From Ruminococcus sp. (GTDB lineage Bacteria; Bacillota; Clostridia; Oscillospirales; Ruminococcaceae): a DNA stretch of 64,000 nucleotides. Under the pieces are notes generated by a model, which was not told the origin of the DNA, did no database searches, and saw only the letters and a program-made list of their open reading frames with translations. Below, one piece after another: positions 15,919 to 23,735 of this stretch (the first letter of the stretch is position 1; every line of letters starts with the position of its first letter). Location of the stretch: the NCBI GenBank assembly GCA_017462565.1, contig JAFTQW010000040.1:124001-188000 (forward strand), given 5' to 3'. A program made the translations under genes and the position numbers.

Positions 15919-16234
15919 TTTTTTTGAACCGTATGACCTTCTCATCATATTATACCACATTCGCAGGATTTTGCAAGAGGGCTTGAAAAATTCTTTCAAC
16001 AGATTGTTGAATCTGATGTTTAAACAGTCTTTAACACATATCCGATGTTGAAAATGTTGAAAAGTTTGTTGAATAACGATTTTCTGCACCATAATTTTTA
16101 ACATTCCGGTATGGAAAATTATTTTTATTCATTTTTCGATGAATATTTTCAAAAAACGATTATACGAATAGTTAATAAACGGCATAATAAAAGATATGCC
16201 GATACGTTATAGTACCTAAAAAGGAGATATTATC
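15919..16234. other. Intergenic region with repeated TGTTGAA motifs
   Basis: No gene is seen. It holds the palindrome TTCAACA-GAT-TGTTGAA (15995-16011) and three further direct copies of TGTTGAA at 16046, 16055 and 16067. A short inverted repeat CGGCAT/ATGCCG (16180-16201) lies just upstream of the next start codon. The motif cluster could be a regulator-binding region for the LCP-TatD-PP2C unit. Confidence 0.45.
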
Positions 16235-17104
16235 ATGGCAAAAAAGAAAACAGGACGTATTGCAGTTCCATTCCTCGTTACAATTTTTATCGGACTTATT
16301 GTTGTCGGCGGTGCAGCATTGTTTATTTACAAACATTATATAGACAAGGATGAGGCTCCGCCAAAGCCCCGTGCCCGCAATGTTGACACAGTTTCTTATG
16401 AAGATAATCACTCTGTTCTTCTTATACTGAACGAACCTGATTTAAAATGCTCGTCAACCTTTGTACTGATGCGGTCGATCCCAAAAGATAAAAGACTCGT
16501 TTTTATCGGTCTTCCAAGCAATATGATCGCTGTGGTTGACGGAAAACAGCAAAGCCTTAAAGGATCTTTTGAACTTGGCGGCGGAGCAACTGCGGCTTCG
16601 TTTGCTGAAAGCGCATTAGGCATTTCTATCGAAAGATATATGACCTTCGGTTCAGACGCTTTTAAAAGAGCCTGCGATATAATGGGCTGTGTTTCTTATC
16701 CTGTAGACGCAGAGATCGCCGGTCTTAAAAGCGACGGAAGCTTTCAGAATCTCAACAGCGAACAAATGGAGATTTTCATCACATACTCCATGTTCAGCGG
16801 CGGAGAATCTGAAAGAGCTTTTAAAGCGGCTTCCATGCTTTCATATATGGTCAATGGTTCAGACGGAAAATATGTCTCCGACAGCCTTGATAACAGCTTC
16901 AATACCATTATAAATATGACAGACGTCGATTCAAATATTACTTCCGTGGATTATAAAAACAGAAAAAATGCCATAAAAAATATGTTTGAATACGGAACAT
17001 CGATTGCAATTGCTATTCAGCTCGACGGAACTGTCGCCGATGAAGACTTCATGCCAAGCTCTGAGCTTATAAAAAGTATCGCCGAACAATATTTCAGCGA
17101 ATGA
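16235..17104 (+). CDS. Degenerate LytR-CpsA-Psr (LCP)-like membrane protein
   Basis: The 289-residue protein has a basic N-terminus, one transmembrane helix (about 10-31) and an extracytoplasmic domain resembling LCP phosphotransferases, which attach glycopolymers to peptidoglycan. Matching segments are SVLLILNEPD, TFVLMRSIPKDKRLVFIGLPSN, SFELGGGATAASFAESALGISIERYMTFGSDAFKRACDIMGCVSYPV. The usual catalytic features are not present: the PRD motif reads PSN and the expected ADT reads SST. It may therefore be a non-catalytic binding homologue. It starts a cluster with tatD and a PP2C phosphatase, overlapping the tatD ribosome binding region. Family call is by domain pattern and moderately sure. 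Confidence 0.65.
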   Translation: MAKKKTGRIAVPFLVTIFIGLIVVGGAALFIYKHYIDKDEAPPKPRARNVDTVSYEDNHSVLLILNEPDLKCSSTFVLMRSIPKDKRLVFIGLPSNMIAVVDGKQQSLKGSFELGGGATAASFAESALGISIERYMTFGSDAFKRACDIMGCVSYPVDAEIAGLKSDGSFQNLNSEQMEIFITYSMFSGGESERAFKAASMLSYMVNGSDGKYVSDSLDNSFNTIINMTDVDSNITSVDYKNRKNAIKNMFEYGTSIAIAIQLDGTVADEDFMPSSELIKSIAEQYFSE

Positions 17105-17118
17105 TACGGAGGTTTTCT

Positions 17119-17886
17119 ATGCATAATATTTTCGATTCCCATTCTCATTACGCTGATCACGCTTTCGATTCCGACCGCTTCGAGGTTCTTGAAAAGCTTC
17201 CTGAAAACGGTATAAAATATATCATGCTCGCAGCCTCCGGACTGGACGATACAGCCGAAAATTCAGAGCTTTCATCAAAATACGGCTATATATATTCCTC
17301 AGCCGGAATTCATCCGGAAAATGCTGATAACGTTCCGAATGGGTATCTTGATATCATACGGGAAGCCGTCCGGTCAAATCCGAAAATCAAAGCCATAGGA
17401 GAAATCGGTCTTGATTATCATTACGAAGGGTATGACCGTGAAAAGCAGATAAAGCTATTCAAAGCTCAGCTTGAGCTTGCTGACGAACTTGAACTCCCGG
17501 TTATCATCCACAGCCGTGACGCAACTGAAGATACAATGAACATACTGCGTGAATATAAGCCGGACGGAGTCGTTCACTGCTTCAGCGGTTCGGCTGAAAC
17601 TGCTGCGGAAGTAATAAAACTCGGTCTTTATATCGGATTTACCGGAGTTCTTACATTTAAAAATGCTAAAAAGGCTCTGAAAGCGCTCGAAAAAGTTCCG
17701 ATGGACAAACTCCTTCTTGAAACCGACTGTCCGTATATGGCTCCTGTTCCGTTCAGGGGAAAACGCTGCGACAGTTCAATGATAAGATATACCGCCGAAA
17801 AGGCTGCGGAGATAAAGGGTATCCCCGTTCAGGAGCTTCTCGATATTACCTGCCGCAACGCCATGGAATTTTACAATATTCAATAA
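17119..17886 (+). CDS. tatD: TatD-family metal-dependent hydrolase/DNase
   Basis: TatD proteins are cytoplasmic TIM-barrel metallohydrolases with 3'-5' exonuclease activity on single-stranded DNA and RNA. The 255-residue product shows the family residues: FDSHSHYADHAFD with the first metal histidines, SAGIHPENA, AIGEIGLDYHY, LPVIIHSRDATEDT, VVHCFSGSAETA, YIGFTGVLTFKNAK and LLETDCPYMAPVPFRGKR. The start at 17119 has an ACGGAGG site; the in-frame ATG at 17101 overlaps the previous stop. It is the middle gene between the LCP-like and PP2C genes. Confidence 0.95.
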   Translation: MHNIFDSHSHYADHAFDSDRFEVLEKLPENGIKYIMLAASGLDDTAENSELSSKYGYIYSSAGIHPENADNVPNGYLDIIREAVRSNPKIKAIGEIGLDYHYEGYDREKQIKLFKAQLELADELELPVIIHSRDATEDTMNILREYKPDGVVHCFSGSAETAAEVIKLGLYIGFTGVLTFKNAKKALKALEKVPMDKLLLETDCPYMAPVPFRGKRCDSSMIRYTAEKAAEIKGIPVQELLDITCRNAMEFYNIQ

Positions 17887-17904
17887 ATAAGAGGTTTGAT
17901 CTAT

Positions 17905-18651
17905 ATGTATTACTGCTGCGGAATTACTGAAAAAGGAATTATGCCGCATAACGAGGACGCTATGCTTATAGGTTCAAACGTTGCCGATTCGGGCACTTTT
18001 GAACAAAATATAAACGCTCCGTTTATTGCGGCTGTTTCAGACGGCGTATCAGGCGAACGCTCCGGCGAAGTCGCTTCAAAAATGTGTCTGGAGCTTGTCC
18101 GTGATATTCACTACAGCGGAATAATCCGTCTTGACATACGGCTTCACGAGATACATCGCCAGCTTGCCGAATACAGCGCACAAAATCCTGAAACACACAA
18201 TATGCAGGCTACACTGTGCGGAATTGCTGTCGACGAAAAAGGCGATATACTATGCTTTAATGTAGGAGATTCAAGACTTTACCGATTCAGCCACGGACGT
18301 ATCAGCCAGATATCACGAGACCAATCGCTTGTTCAGCTTTTATACGAAGAAGGTTCTATAACTATGGAACAGCGGAGAACTCACGTTCACCGGAATATTA
18401 TTTTTCCGGCATTCGGAAACATCAATACCGTACCCAAAATAGACATAACTCCCATTGAGAGCGGTCTTGAACGCGGGGATGTTCTTCTTCTGTGCACAGA
18501 CGGTATTTCAGACTATCTTTCTCCCCTCGATATGGAAGAATTCCTTGAGCTTCCTAAAAAACTCCCGGAACGTCTGGAGATTATGGTCAAAAGCGCACTT
18601 GAAAAGGGCTGTAAGGATAATCTTACAGTTATAGCGATCGTGGAAGCATAA
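17905..18651 (+). CDS. PP2C-type Ser/Thr protein phosphatase
   Basis: The 248-residue protein has the PPM/PP2C metal-binding motifs in order: GITEKGIMPHNEDAMLIG, AAVSDGVSGERSGEVAS, CFNVGDSRLYRF, LLCTDGISDYLSPLD and CKDNLTVIAIV. It lacks membrane segments, so it is cytoplasmic, like PrpC/Stp. In Firmicutes these enzymes oppose PASTA-type Ser/Thr kinases, but no kinase gene is adjacent or in the window. IreB, a known substrate of such a pair in Enterococcus, is encoded at 5706. The start at 17905 is chosen because AAGAGG lies at the correct distance; a TTG at 17896 is too close. Confidence 0.9.
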   Translation: MYYCCGITEKGIMPHNEDAMLIGSNVADSGTFEQNINAPFIAAVSDGVSGERSGEVASKMCLELVRDIHYSGIIRLDIRLHEIHRQLAEYSAQNPETHNMQATLCGIAVDEKGDILCFNVGDSRLYRFSHGRISQISRDQSLVQLLYEEGSITMEQRRTHVHRNIIFPAFGNINTVPKIDITPIESGLERGDVLLLCTDGISDYLSPLDMEEFLELPKKLPERLEIMVKSALEKGCKDNLTVIAIVEA

Positions 18652-18655
18652 TGCG

Positions 18656-18776
18656 GCATAATAAGGGGAACTCTGTCCCAATTTTCCTCCGCCAAAGGGG
18701 ACATAAAGTCCCTTTGAAATCCCGATATTAATCATTCTAAATACCCATGAGGACATTTGGAATGATTATGGCTGAA
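18656..18776. repeat. Composite hairpin repeat, family A copy 3 (inverted)
   Basis: The module order is reversed relative to 2250-2347: GGGGAAC...GTCCC, then CCAAAGGGGAC...GTCCCTTTG (about 18692-18715), CCCGATATTAAT, and a diverged outer hairpin (AATCATTCTAAAT... with ...TTTGGAATGATT). It starts 5 nt after the PP2C stop codon. Confidence 0.7.
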
Positions 18777-18852
18777 AGCCATAAAACAGACAAATCCTTG
18801 ACAAGAAATAAGAAGAATAAATCCCTCATTATACCAACTGCAATCACAACAG

Positions 18853-18884
18853 AAAAGCTGTCACATTAATCCGTGACAGCTTTT
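18853..18884. terminator. Bidirectional terminator between PP2C and qmcA-like genes
   Basis: AAAAGCTGTCAC and GTGACAGCTTTT form a 12-bp stem with T-runs on both sides, between convergent genes. Confidence 0.85.
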
Positions 18885-18893
18885 ATTTTCATA

Positions 18894-19886
18894 TTATCTT
18901 TTGCTGATAGTCTGATTCTCAGGAGCATCCTTTTCAATGATTCCTTTAAGACCGGCGGCAAGACCGGCAAGTCCTTGAATCTCGCTTGGAATAATAATTT
19001 TCGTTGCCTTTCCGTCGGCAGCCTTTGCAAACGCTTCAAGCGATTTAAGCTGGATCACTCCATTATTAGGATTTGCATTATTCAGCTTTACAATACTCTC
19101 AGCAAGAGCCTGCTGTACCATTTCGATTGCCTGAGCTTCACCGGTTGCTTCAAGAATCTTCTGCTCCCTTACAGCGTCTGCACGAAGTATCATTGCCTGC
19201 TTCTGAGCCTCAGCTTCAAGAATCTGAGATTCTTTTTTAGCCTGTGCACGGAGAATCTGGGATTCCTTTTCACCCTCTGCAACTAAGATCTGAGACTTTT
19301 TATCGCCCTCTGCCTGAAGAATCTTTTCACGGCGTTCACGCTCGGCTTTCATCTGCTTCTCCATAGCGTCCTGAATCTCACGCGGAGGAAGAATATTTTT
19401 AAGCTCAACACGGTTTACCTTAATTCCCCAGCGGTCTGTAGCCTGATCGAGAATAGAGGTTATCTTGGTGTTTATAATATCTCTTGAAGTAAGAGTAGAA
19501 TCAAGTTCCATTTCGCCTATAATGTTACGAAGAGTCGTTGCCGAAAGATTTTCAATAGCCTGAAGAGGTCTTTCAACGCCGTAAATGTACTGCTTTGAAT
19601 CCGTTACCTGATAGAAAACGACCGTATCTATCTGCATAGTTACGTTATCCTTTGTAATAACGGGCTGCGGCTTAAAGTCTACAACCTTTTCTTTAAGAGA
19701 AACCTTGCCGGCGATTCTGTCTACAAACGGTACAAGAATATGAATTCCGGTCTGCCATTCTGCATGGAACGAACCAAGACGCTCAACTACAAAAACGTGA
19801 GCCTGCGGAACGATCCTGAAGCTTCTGATAATTACGATCAGCAGAAAAATCACAACTGCCGCAATAATAATTCCAAAAATGTCCAT
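18894..19886 (-). CDS. SPFH/stomatin-family protein (QmcA/slipin-like)
   Basis: The 330-residue protein has an N-terminal transmembrane helix (about 3-24), the SPFH domain with RIVPQAHVFVVERLGSFHAEWQTGIHILVPFVDRI, KPQPVITKDNVTMQIDTVVFYQV and the stomatin signature LRNIIGEMELDSTLTSRDIIN, and a long coiled coil with repeated Q-I-L-x-A-E segments (GDKKSQILVAEGEKESQILR), then a conserved short hydrophobic GLAGLAAGLKGII tail. The paired upstream nfeD gene is the classic partner: stomatin-NfeD pairs organise membrane domains. The start has a CGGAGG site. Order is nfeD then this gene, separated by 45 nt. Confidence 0.93.
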   Translation of the reverse strand: MDIFGIIIAAVVIFLLIVIIRSFRIVPQAHVFVVERLGSFHAEWQTGIHILVPFVDRIAGKVSLKEKVVDFKPQPVITKDNVTMQIDTVVFYQVTDSKQYIYGVERPLQAIENLSATTLRNIIGEMELDSTLTSRDIINTKITSILDQATDRWGIKVNRVELKNILPPREIQDAMEKQMKAERERREKILQAEGDKKSQILVAEGEKESQILRAQAKKESQILEAEAQKQAMILRADAVREQKILEATGEAQAIEMVQQALAESIVKLNNANPNNGVIQLKSLEAFAKAADGKATKIIIPSEIQGLAGLAAGLKGIIEKDAPENQTISKR

Positions 19887-19931
19887 AAAAATACCTCCGA
19901 ATAATCTGTTTACATGATTAGAAAACGAGCG

Positions 19932-20384
19932 TTAAACCTCTGTTTCCTGTTTTAATTTAAGCGATACAATAAGCTTTGTTCCCTGAACCTTTTCCACTTT
20001 GACAATGCTTCCAACCGGAATAATTTCGTCTCCTGACAAAGCTGCTGCACTCCAGTCAACTCCGCTTAAAGTTACTCTTCCCGTACCCTTATCCTGATCT
20101 ATTTCCTCTATAACAGTAGCGGTCTTTCCTATGTAAAGACCTGTATTAGTGGAAACATGACCCTTATTCCGACGCTTTTTCAGATACGGGAACGTGATAA
20201 GCAGGAATATTCCTGATGCCAGAATAAAGATGCATAGCTGCGCAAGCAGACTCATTTCAAATAAACAAGTGAAAATAAGCGTTACAAGCGCTCCCACAGC
20301 AAACCAAATCGAAACAAGCTGAACTGTTGAAAGCTCTGCAATAACAAAAAGGACAAATACGGCTGCCCAGATGAATACCTCCAA
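19932..20384 (-). CDS. NfeD-family membrane protein
   Basis: The 150-residue product has an N-terminal region of three to four hydrophobic helices (FIWAAVFVLFVIAELST, VSIWFAVGALVTLIFT, LLAQLCIFILASGIFLLIT) and a C-terminal OB-fold typical of NfeD: GLYIGKTATVIEEIDQDKGTGRVTLSGVDWSAAAL and IPVGSIVKVEKVQGTKLIV. This is the short NfeD class without the serine protease domain. The start is a TTG at 20384, supported by an AAAGGGGGA site 7 nt upstream; the longer in-frame ATG at 20444 lacks one. It is co-transcribed with the stomatin-like gene. Confidence 0.9.
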   Translation of the reverse strand: MEVFIWAAVFVLFVIAELSTVQLVSIWFAVGALVTLIFTCLFEMSLLAQLCIFILASGIFLLITFPYLKKRRNKGHVSTNTGLYIGKTATVIEEIDQDKGTGRVTLSGVDWSAAALSGDEIIPVGSIVKVEKVQGTKLIVSLKLKQETEV

Positions 20385-20536
20385 AGTTAAATCCCCCTTT
20401 CTGCAAATTTGTATCCCTACATAATTGCTCCAACAATTAATCAAGATTTAACTGGTGGAACAATAATTATTATACACCATTTCAACATATTTTTCAAGGG
20501 GAAAAATTATGATTTCATCATTTCAACATAATTGGC

Positions 20537-20565
20537 TTGATTTCATATTACAATAGTGATATAAT
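20537..20565 (+). promoter_or_regulatory. Sigma-A promoter of fruK
   Basis: TTGATT (20537-20542) and TATAAT (20560-20565) are 17 nt apart. Transcription would begin near 20571, at the first base of a family B hairpin. Two copies of CATTTCAACATA lie upstream (about 20478 and 20519). Confidence 0.65.
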
Positions 20566-20569
20566 AATT

Positions 20570-20610
20570 AAGGCAACACCGCACAAAGCATACCTGACAG
20601 TTTTTGCCTT
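20570..20610. repeat. Short family B hairpin in the fruK leader
   Basis: AAGGCAA (20570-20576) pairs with TTGCCTT (20604-20610). The 5' 30 nt match the 48477 copy closely. It occupies the predicted 5' end of the fruK transcript. Confidence 0.65.
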
Positions 20611-20640
20611 AAAACTAACCTTGACTGAGGAGCATTTATA

Positions 20641-21543
20641 ATGATTTATACCGTAACTTTCAATCCTGCCATAGACTATGTTATAAGAACAAATGAAATA
20701 AATCTCGGATGTGTAAACCGTTCTGTTTCAGAGGAGATATTCTTCGGCGGAAAGGGCATAAACGTTTCCATAATTCTTGCCGAACTGGAAGTTAAATCTA
20801 TTGCTCTCGGATTCACTGCCGGATTCACCGGAAAGGCTATTGAAGACGGTGTTAAACAAATGGGAATCGAAACGGATTTTGTTAGGCTTGAAAAAGGCAA
20901 TTCCCGTATCAATATTAAAATCAAATCGAATGAAGAAACCGAGCTTAACGGTCAGGGACCTGATATCGACAGCAAGGCTCTTAACGAGCTTTATGAAAAG
21001 CTTGATAAGCTTCAGGACGGAGATACTCTCATTCTTGCCGGAAGCATTCCCAATAGTCTGCCGTCGGATATCTATGAGAAAATCCTTAAAAGATTGTCCG
21101 GAAAAAATATCAGAACCGTTGTTGACGCAACGCAGAAACTGCTTCTGAACGTTCTGAAATACAAGCCTTTTCTGATAAAGCCAAATAACTTCGAGCTTGG
21201 AGAAATTTTCGGAGTCGTTATTGAATCCGATCAGGATATTGAAAAATACGCTCGGAAACTTGCTGAAATGGGTGCAAGAAACGTCCTTGTTTCAATGGCT
21301 GAAAACGGAGCTGTTCTTCTTGATGAAACAGGTAAAATTCATAAATGCAGCGCTTTCCGTGGAGAAGTAAAAAATTCAGTCGGCGCAGGAGATTCAATGC
21401 TCGCCGGATTCGTCGCCGGAATCGGAGATAATAGCGATTACGAATACGCCCTTAAACTCGGAACTGCCTGCGGAGGAGCAACAACTTTCTCCGAAGGTCT
21501 CGCCGTTCGGGATGATATTCTTGAATTATTAAATCAGATATAA
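20641..21543 (+). CDS. fruK: 1-phosphofructokinase (PfkB family)
   Basis: The enzyme phosphorylates fructose-1-phosphate to fructose-1,6-bisphosphate in the cytoplasm. The 300-residue protein has the PfkB-family N-terminal TVTFNPAIDYVI, the substrate motif FFGGKGINVSIILAELE, the LAGSIPNSLP segment, LIKPNNFELGEIFG, and the C-terminal catalytic signature VKNSVGAGDSMLAGFVAG with the base Asp. Those features are those of the 1-phosphofructokinase/tagatose-6-phosphate kinase (LacC) subgroup. Usual neighbours fruR and fruA (PTS) are absent, so tagatose-6-phosphate kinase activity remains possible. It is monocistronic, with its own promoter and a family A repeat directly after the stop. Confidence 0.87.
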   Translation: MIYTVTFNPAIDYVIRTNEINLGCVNRSVSEEIFFGGKGINVSIILAELEVKSIALGFTAGFTGKAIEDGVKQMGIETDFVRLEKGNSRINIKIKSNEETELNGQGPDIDSKALNELYEKLDKLQDGDTLILAGSIPNSLPSDIYEKILKRLSGKNIRTVVDATQKLLLNVLKYKPFLIKPNNFELGEIFGVVIESDQDIEKYARKLAEMGARNVLVSMAENGAVLLDETGKIHKCSAFRGEVKNSVGAGDSMLAGFVAGIGDNSDYEYALKLGTACGGATTFSEGLAVRDDILELLNQI

Positions 21544-21715
21544 GGGAGACTCCGTCTCCCTTAAACCCTCTGCCAAAGGGTTATTCCTCCCAACGGTTGC
21601 CCGTCCCCTTTGTCACGTCGTGACATTTCCCCACACTGTCGGGAATCATCCTTTGAAAACCCGGTATTAATTATTTTCATTACCTCATTAAGAGGTAATG
21701 AAAATAATCAGGACA
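21544..21715. repeat. Composite hairpin repeat, family A copy 4 (inverted, with disrupted middle)
   Basis: GGGAGAC-TCC-GTCTCCC (21544-21560) follows the fruK stop without a gap. The CCAAAGGG module (from 21573) is separated from its partner by an inserted tract rich in small palindromes (CACGTCGTG). CCCGGTATTA and the hairpin ATTATTTTCATTACCTC with complement (21670-21686, 21692-21708) complete the element. The last hairpin is almost identical to that of copy 2. Confidence 0.75.
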
Positions 21716-21763
21716 GATGCTCATAGAATGAATTAACTTTAACCAAAGTATAGGAGCACCCCC

Positions 21764-22352
21764 TTAAAACTCAAAAACAGAAGCTATATCGTCCTCGTCC
21801 ATCTCAAACGAAAGTTCGATACGCTGCTGAATACGAGCGATCCGCTTACGTTCTGCTTCATTTTTTATCTGAGACAGATCTGTCGAACGATAACCAATGC
21901 GCTTCTGACACTGCGAATCGTCCGGCAGCGCATCAAAAAGACAGCGGAACTCCCACCAGTGCATATACTCAACGGAAAGCAGGTCTATTCCATAATATCG
22001 CCGGAAGTCTCCGATAATAAAGGCAGCATCGTACTTCCAGTCAAAAACCGGAGGTCGCTTCGGCTGCTCCGTTTCTTCTTCATCGTCAGATTCGAGTGAA
22101 TCAGGCTTCAAAGCGTCCGCTCTGTAAAATCCGAAAACTGCGTTTACAAGCTCCGAAGTTATTTCCTCCGGAGCTTCCGACAGCCTTTCTCTACAAGCTC
22201 GACCGGAGTAAGTCAAAGCGCAATTTTGCGCCTTGAGATTTTCAATTGCTCGAACAACATCTTTATGATGTTTTCTAAAATCATTGGCTACCTGCAAGCT
22301 GGAAACTGTCAGATGTCCGTCCGTCAAGATTATTAATTACAATTTCATTCAT
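21764..22352 (-). pseudogene. Chimeric remnant: Rha antirepressor N-terminus joined to Gp15-type tail protein
   Basis: The open frame 22327-21764 (187 residues) joins two unrelated phage proteins. Residues 4-38 (GHLTVSSLQVANDFRKHHKDVVRAIENL) are the N-terminus of the Rha family. From about residue 55 the sequence matches the C-terminal part of phage Gp15/tail assembly proteins: FGFYRAD, VFDWKYDAAFIIGDFRRYYGIDLLSVEYMHWWEFRCLFDALP and IGYRSTDLSQI. The true Rha start is probably the ATG at 22352 with an AAGGAAA site (MNEIVINNLDG); a tandem repetition GTCCGTCCGTC (about 22316-22324) adds 4 nt and throws that start out of frame. An internal deletion must have removed everything between rha and the tail gene. 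Confidence 0.75.
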
Positions 22353-22391
22353 AAAAATTTCCTTCTTTCTGTTTACTTTTCAAGTTTCTTG

Positions 22392-22405
22392 TGATACAAT
22401 TATCA
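22392..22405. promoter_or_regulatory. Possible phage repressor operator
   Basis: TGATA-CAAT-TATCA lies between the divergent rha remnant and the repressor gene, where a CI-type repressor would bind. Only one copy is seen. Confidence 0.35.
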
Positions 22406-22531
22406 TAAAGCTTTTTATGCCCTGAGATATTCGTTATTAATATTATGGTGCGTTTCACATTACTTATCAAGCGAAATGGTAATATCAAAATTACTCTTGG
22501 CGTTTTAGACAAGTTGAAAGAAGCTTTTTGT

Positions 22532-23277
22532 ATGTTTTATAACAACCTGAAAAATATTTGTGACAAGAAAAATATCAAAATAACACCTCTTGTCTTAGAA
22601 TGTGGTGGAACAAAGGGAGTTATTGGAGGATGGAAGAAGGGAGCTGCTCCAAATAGCGACATCGTCATGAAACTTTCAGTAAGATTAAACGTACCAACAG
22701 ATGTACTTCTTTTTGGCAATGAAAAAACTCATCAAAAGTCGAACTGACCACTGATGAGCAGGAGCTTCTTGAATATTTTAATAAACTTTCTAATAAATCT
22801 AAAGGTATTATCCTTGGAAAAGCAGAGGCTTTAGCAGAAATTGAAACAACTATCATTAACGAGCCGGCTGCCGAAAAAGAATCAGAGGAACAGGAGACTG
22901 TATTTATAGAATTTGCCACACTAAAAGCTTCGGCCGGAACAGGTGAGCAACTGATTGACGATCCAGAGCAAGATTTTATTGAGATTGTTAAAAACGACAT
23001 GACACTTCAAGCAAAATTCGCTATTCAGATACACGGCGACAGTATGGAACCTGAATACACTAACGGCGATATTGTCCTTGTAAAAGCTCAACCACAGATT
23101 GACATTGGGCAAATAGGTATTTTCACTGTTAATGATATTGGGTACATAAAAAAGCTCGGAACTGACAGACTTATCTCCGTCAATCCCGAATATGATGATA
23201 TCTATTTTGAAGAAGGGCAGGACATTAGATGCAAGGGACTTGTCATCGGAACGCTTGAAGATGATGATTTTGTTTAA
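22532..23277 (+). pseudogene. Phage CI/LexA-like repressor (XRE HTH plus S24 peptidase), frameshifted
   Basis: The N-terminal part (MFYNNLKNICDKKNIKITPL..., 22532-22747) is an XRE-type helix-turn-helix domain. The C-terminal part, in another frame from about 22727, contains LTTDEQELLEYFNKLS and an S24 peptidase domain with catalytic Ser in IHGDSMEPEYTNGD and Lys in YIKKLG. The frame is lost at a run of six A's (about 22721-22726): adding one A would restore a continuous protein (GNEKNSSKVELTT). The break could be a real mutation or a sequencing/assembly slip. Intact, it would be a self-cleaving prophage repressor of about 248 residues. Confidence 0.8.
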
Positions 23278-23303
23278 TAATTATATACTAAATGTATAAA
23301 AAC

Positions 23304-23358
23304 AGTCTGTGCAACTGGTTGTGCAGCAAGCTTGATTTAGTTGCGCAGACTATTTTGC
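23304..23358 (+). terminator. Hairpin after the repressor remnant
   Basis: AGTCTGTGCAACT (23304-23316) and AGTTGCGCAGACT (23339-23351) form a 12/13-bp stem followed by ATTTTG. Confidence 0.6.
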
Positions 23359-23735
23359 GTGATTTTTAATTCAAATTCATAGCAACTGTTTAAAATTTGC
23401 AATTATCATTTAAATGATTAAATGGCTATATATAGGCATTTTGCAAAAATCTTTAAACAGTGGACGGACTATTAAACGTTAATTAAACACCATTTTATAA
23501 AAAATTACAAATGCGCCGAAATTGTGGAAAACTCCTCATTAGGCGCATTTATTTTTTACACGTTAATTTATTGACTTCAAGATTTCACAAATTGTTTCAC
23601 TTAAATTTCGGCTATATGCCGAGGTTTTGCACATTTTTTACGCATTTTACCGTTTTTTTCGCCTTTTCACACATTTTGTATTCTGCTTGTCAAATCACAG
23701 CTGATACACCAATTTATGTATCAGCCTTTTGTTAT
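23359..23735. other. Gene-free AT-rich interval with two hairpins
   Basis: No gene is seen. AAATGCGCC (23509-23517) with GGCGCATTT (23542-23550) and a following T-run is a good plus-strand terminator that has no obvious gene before it. GCTGATACA/TGTATCAGC (23700-23725) lies just beyond the 3' end of the metallopeptidase gene and may help end its transcript. Confidence 0.5.

Larger units (their letters stand above)
21764..23351. mobile_element. Decayed prophage remnant
   Basis: The segment holds a Rha antirepressor N-terminus fused to a phage Gp15-type tail protein C-terminus (minus strand) and, divergently, a phage CI/LexA-like repressor broken by a frameshift. No integrase, portal, capsid or lysis gene is left, and no attachment repeats were identified. 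It sits between fruK and the metallopeptidase gene. Confidence 0.75.

Noticed and set aside
22700-22760. Programmed -1 frameshift in the phage repressor
   Set aside because: The A6 run is short, no stimulatory downstream structure is seen, and neighbouring phage genes are also broken; mutation or sequencing error is simpler.
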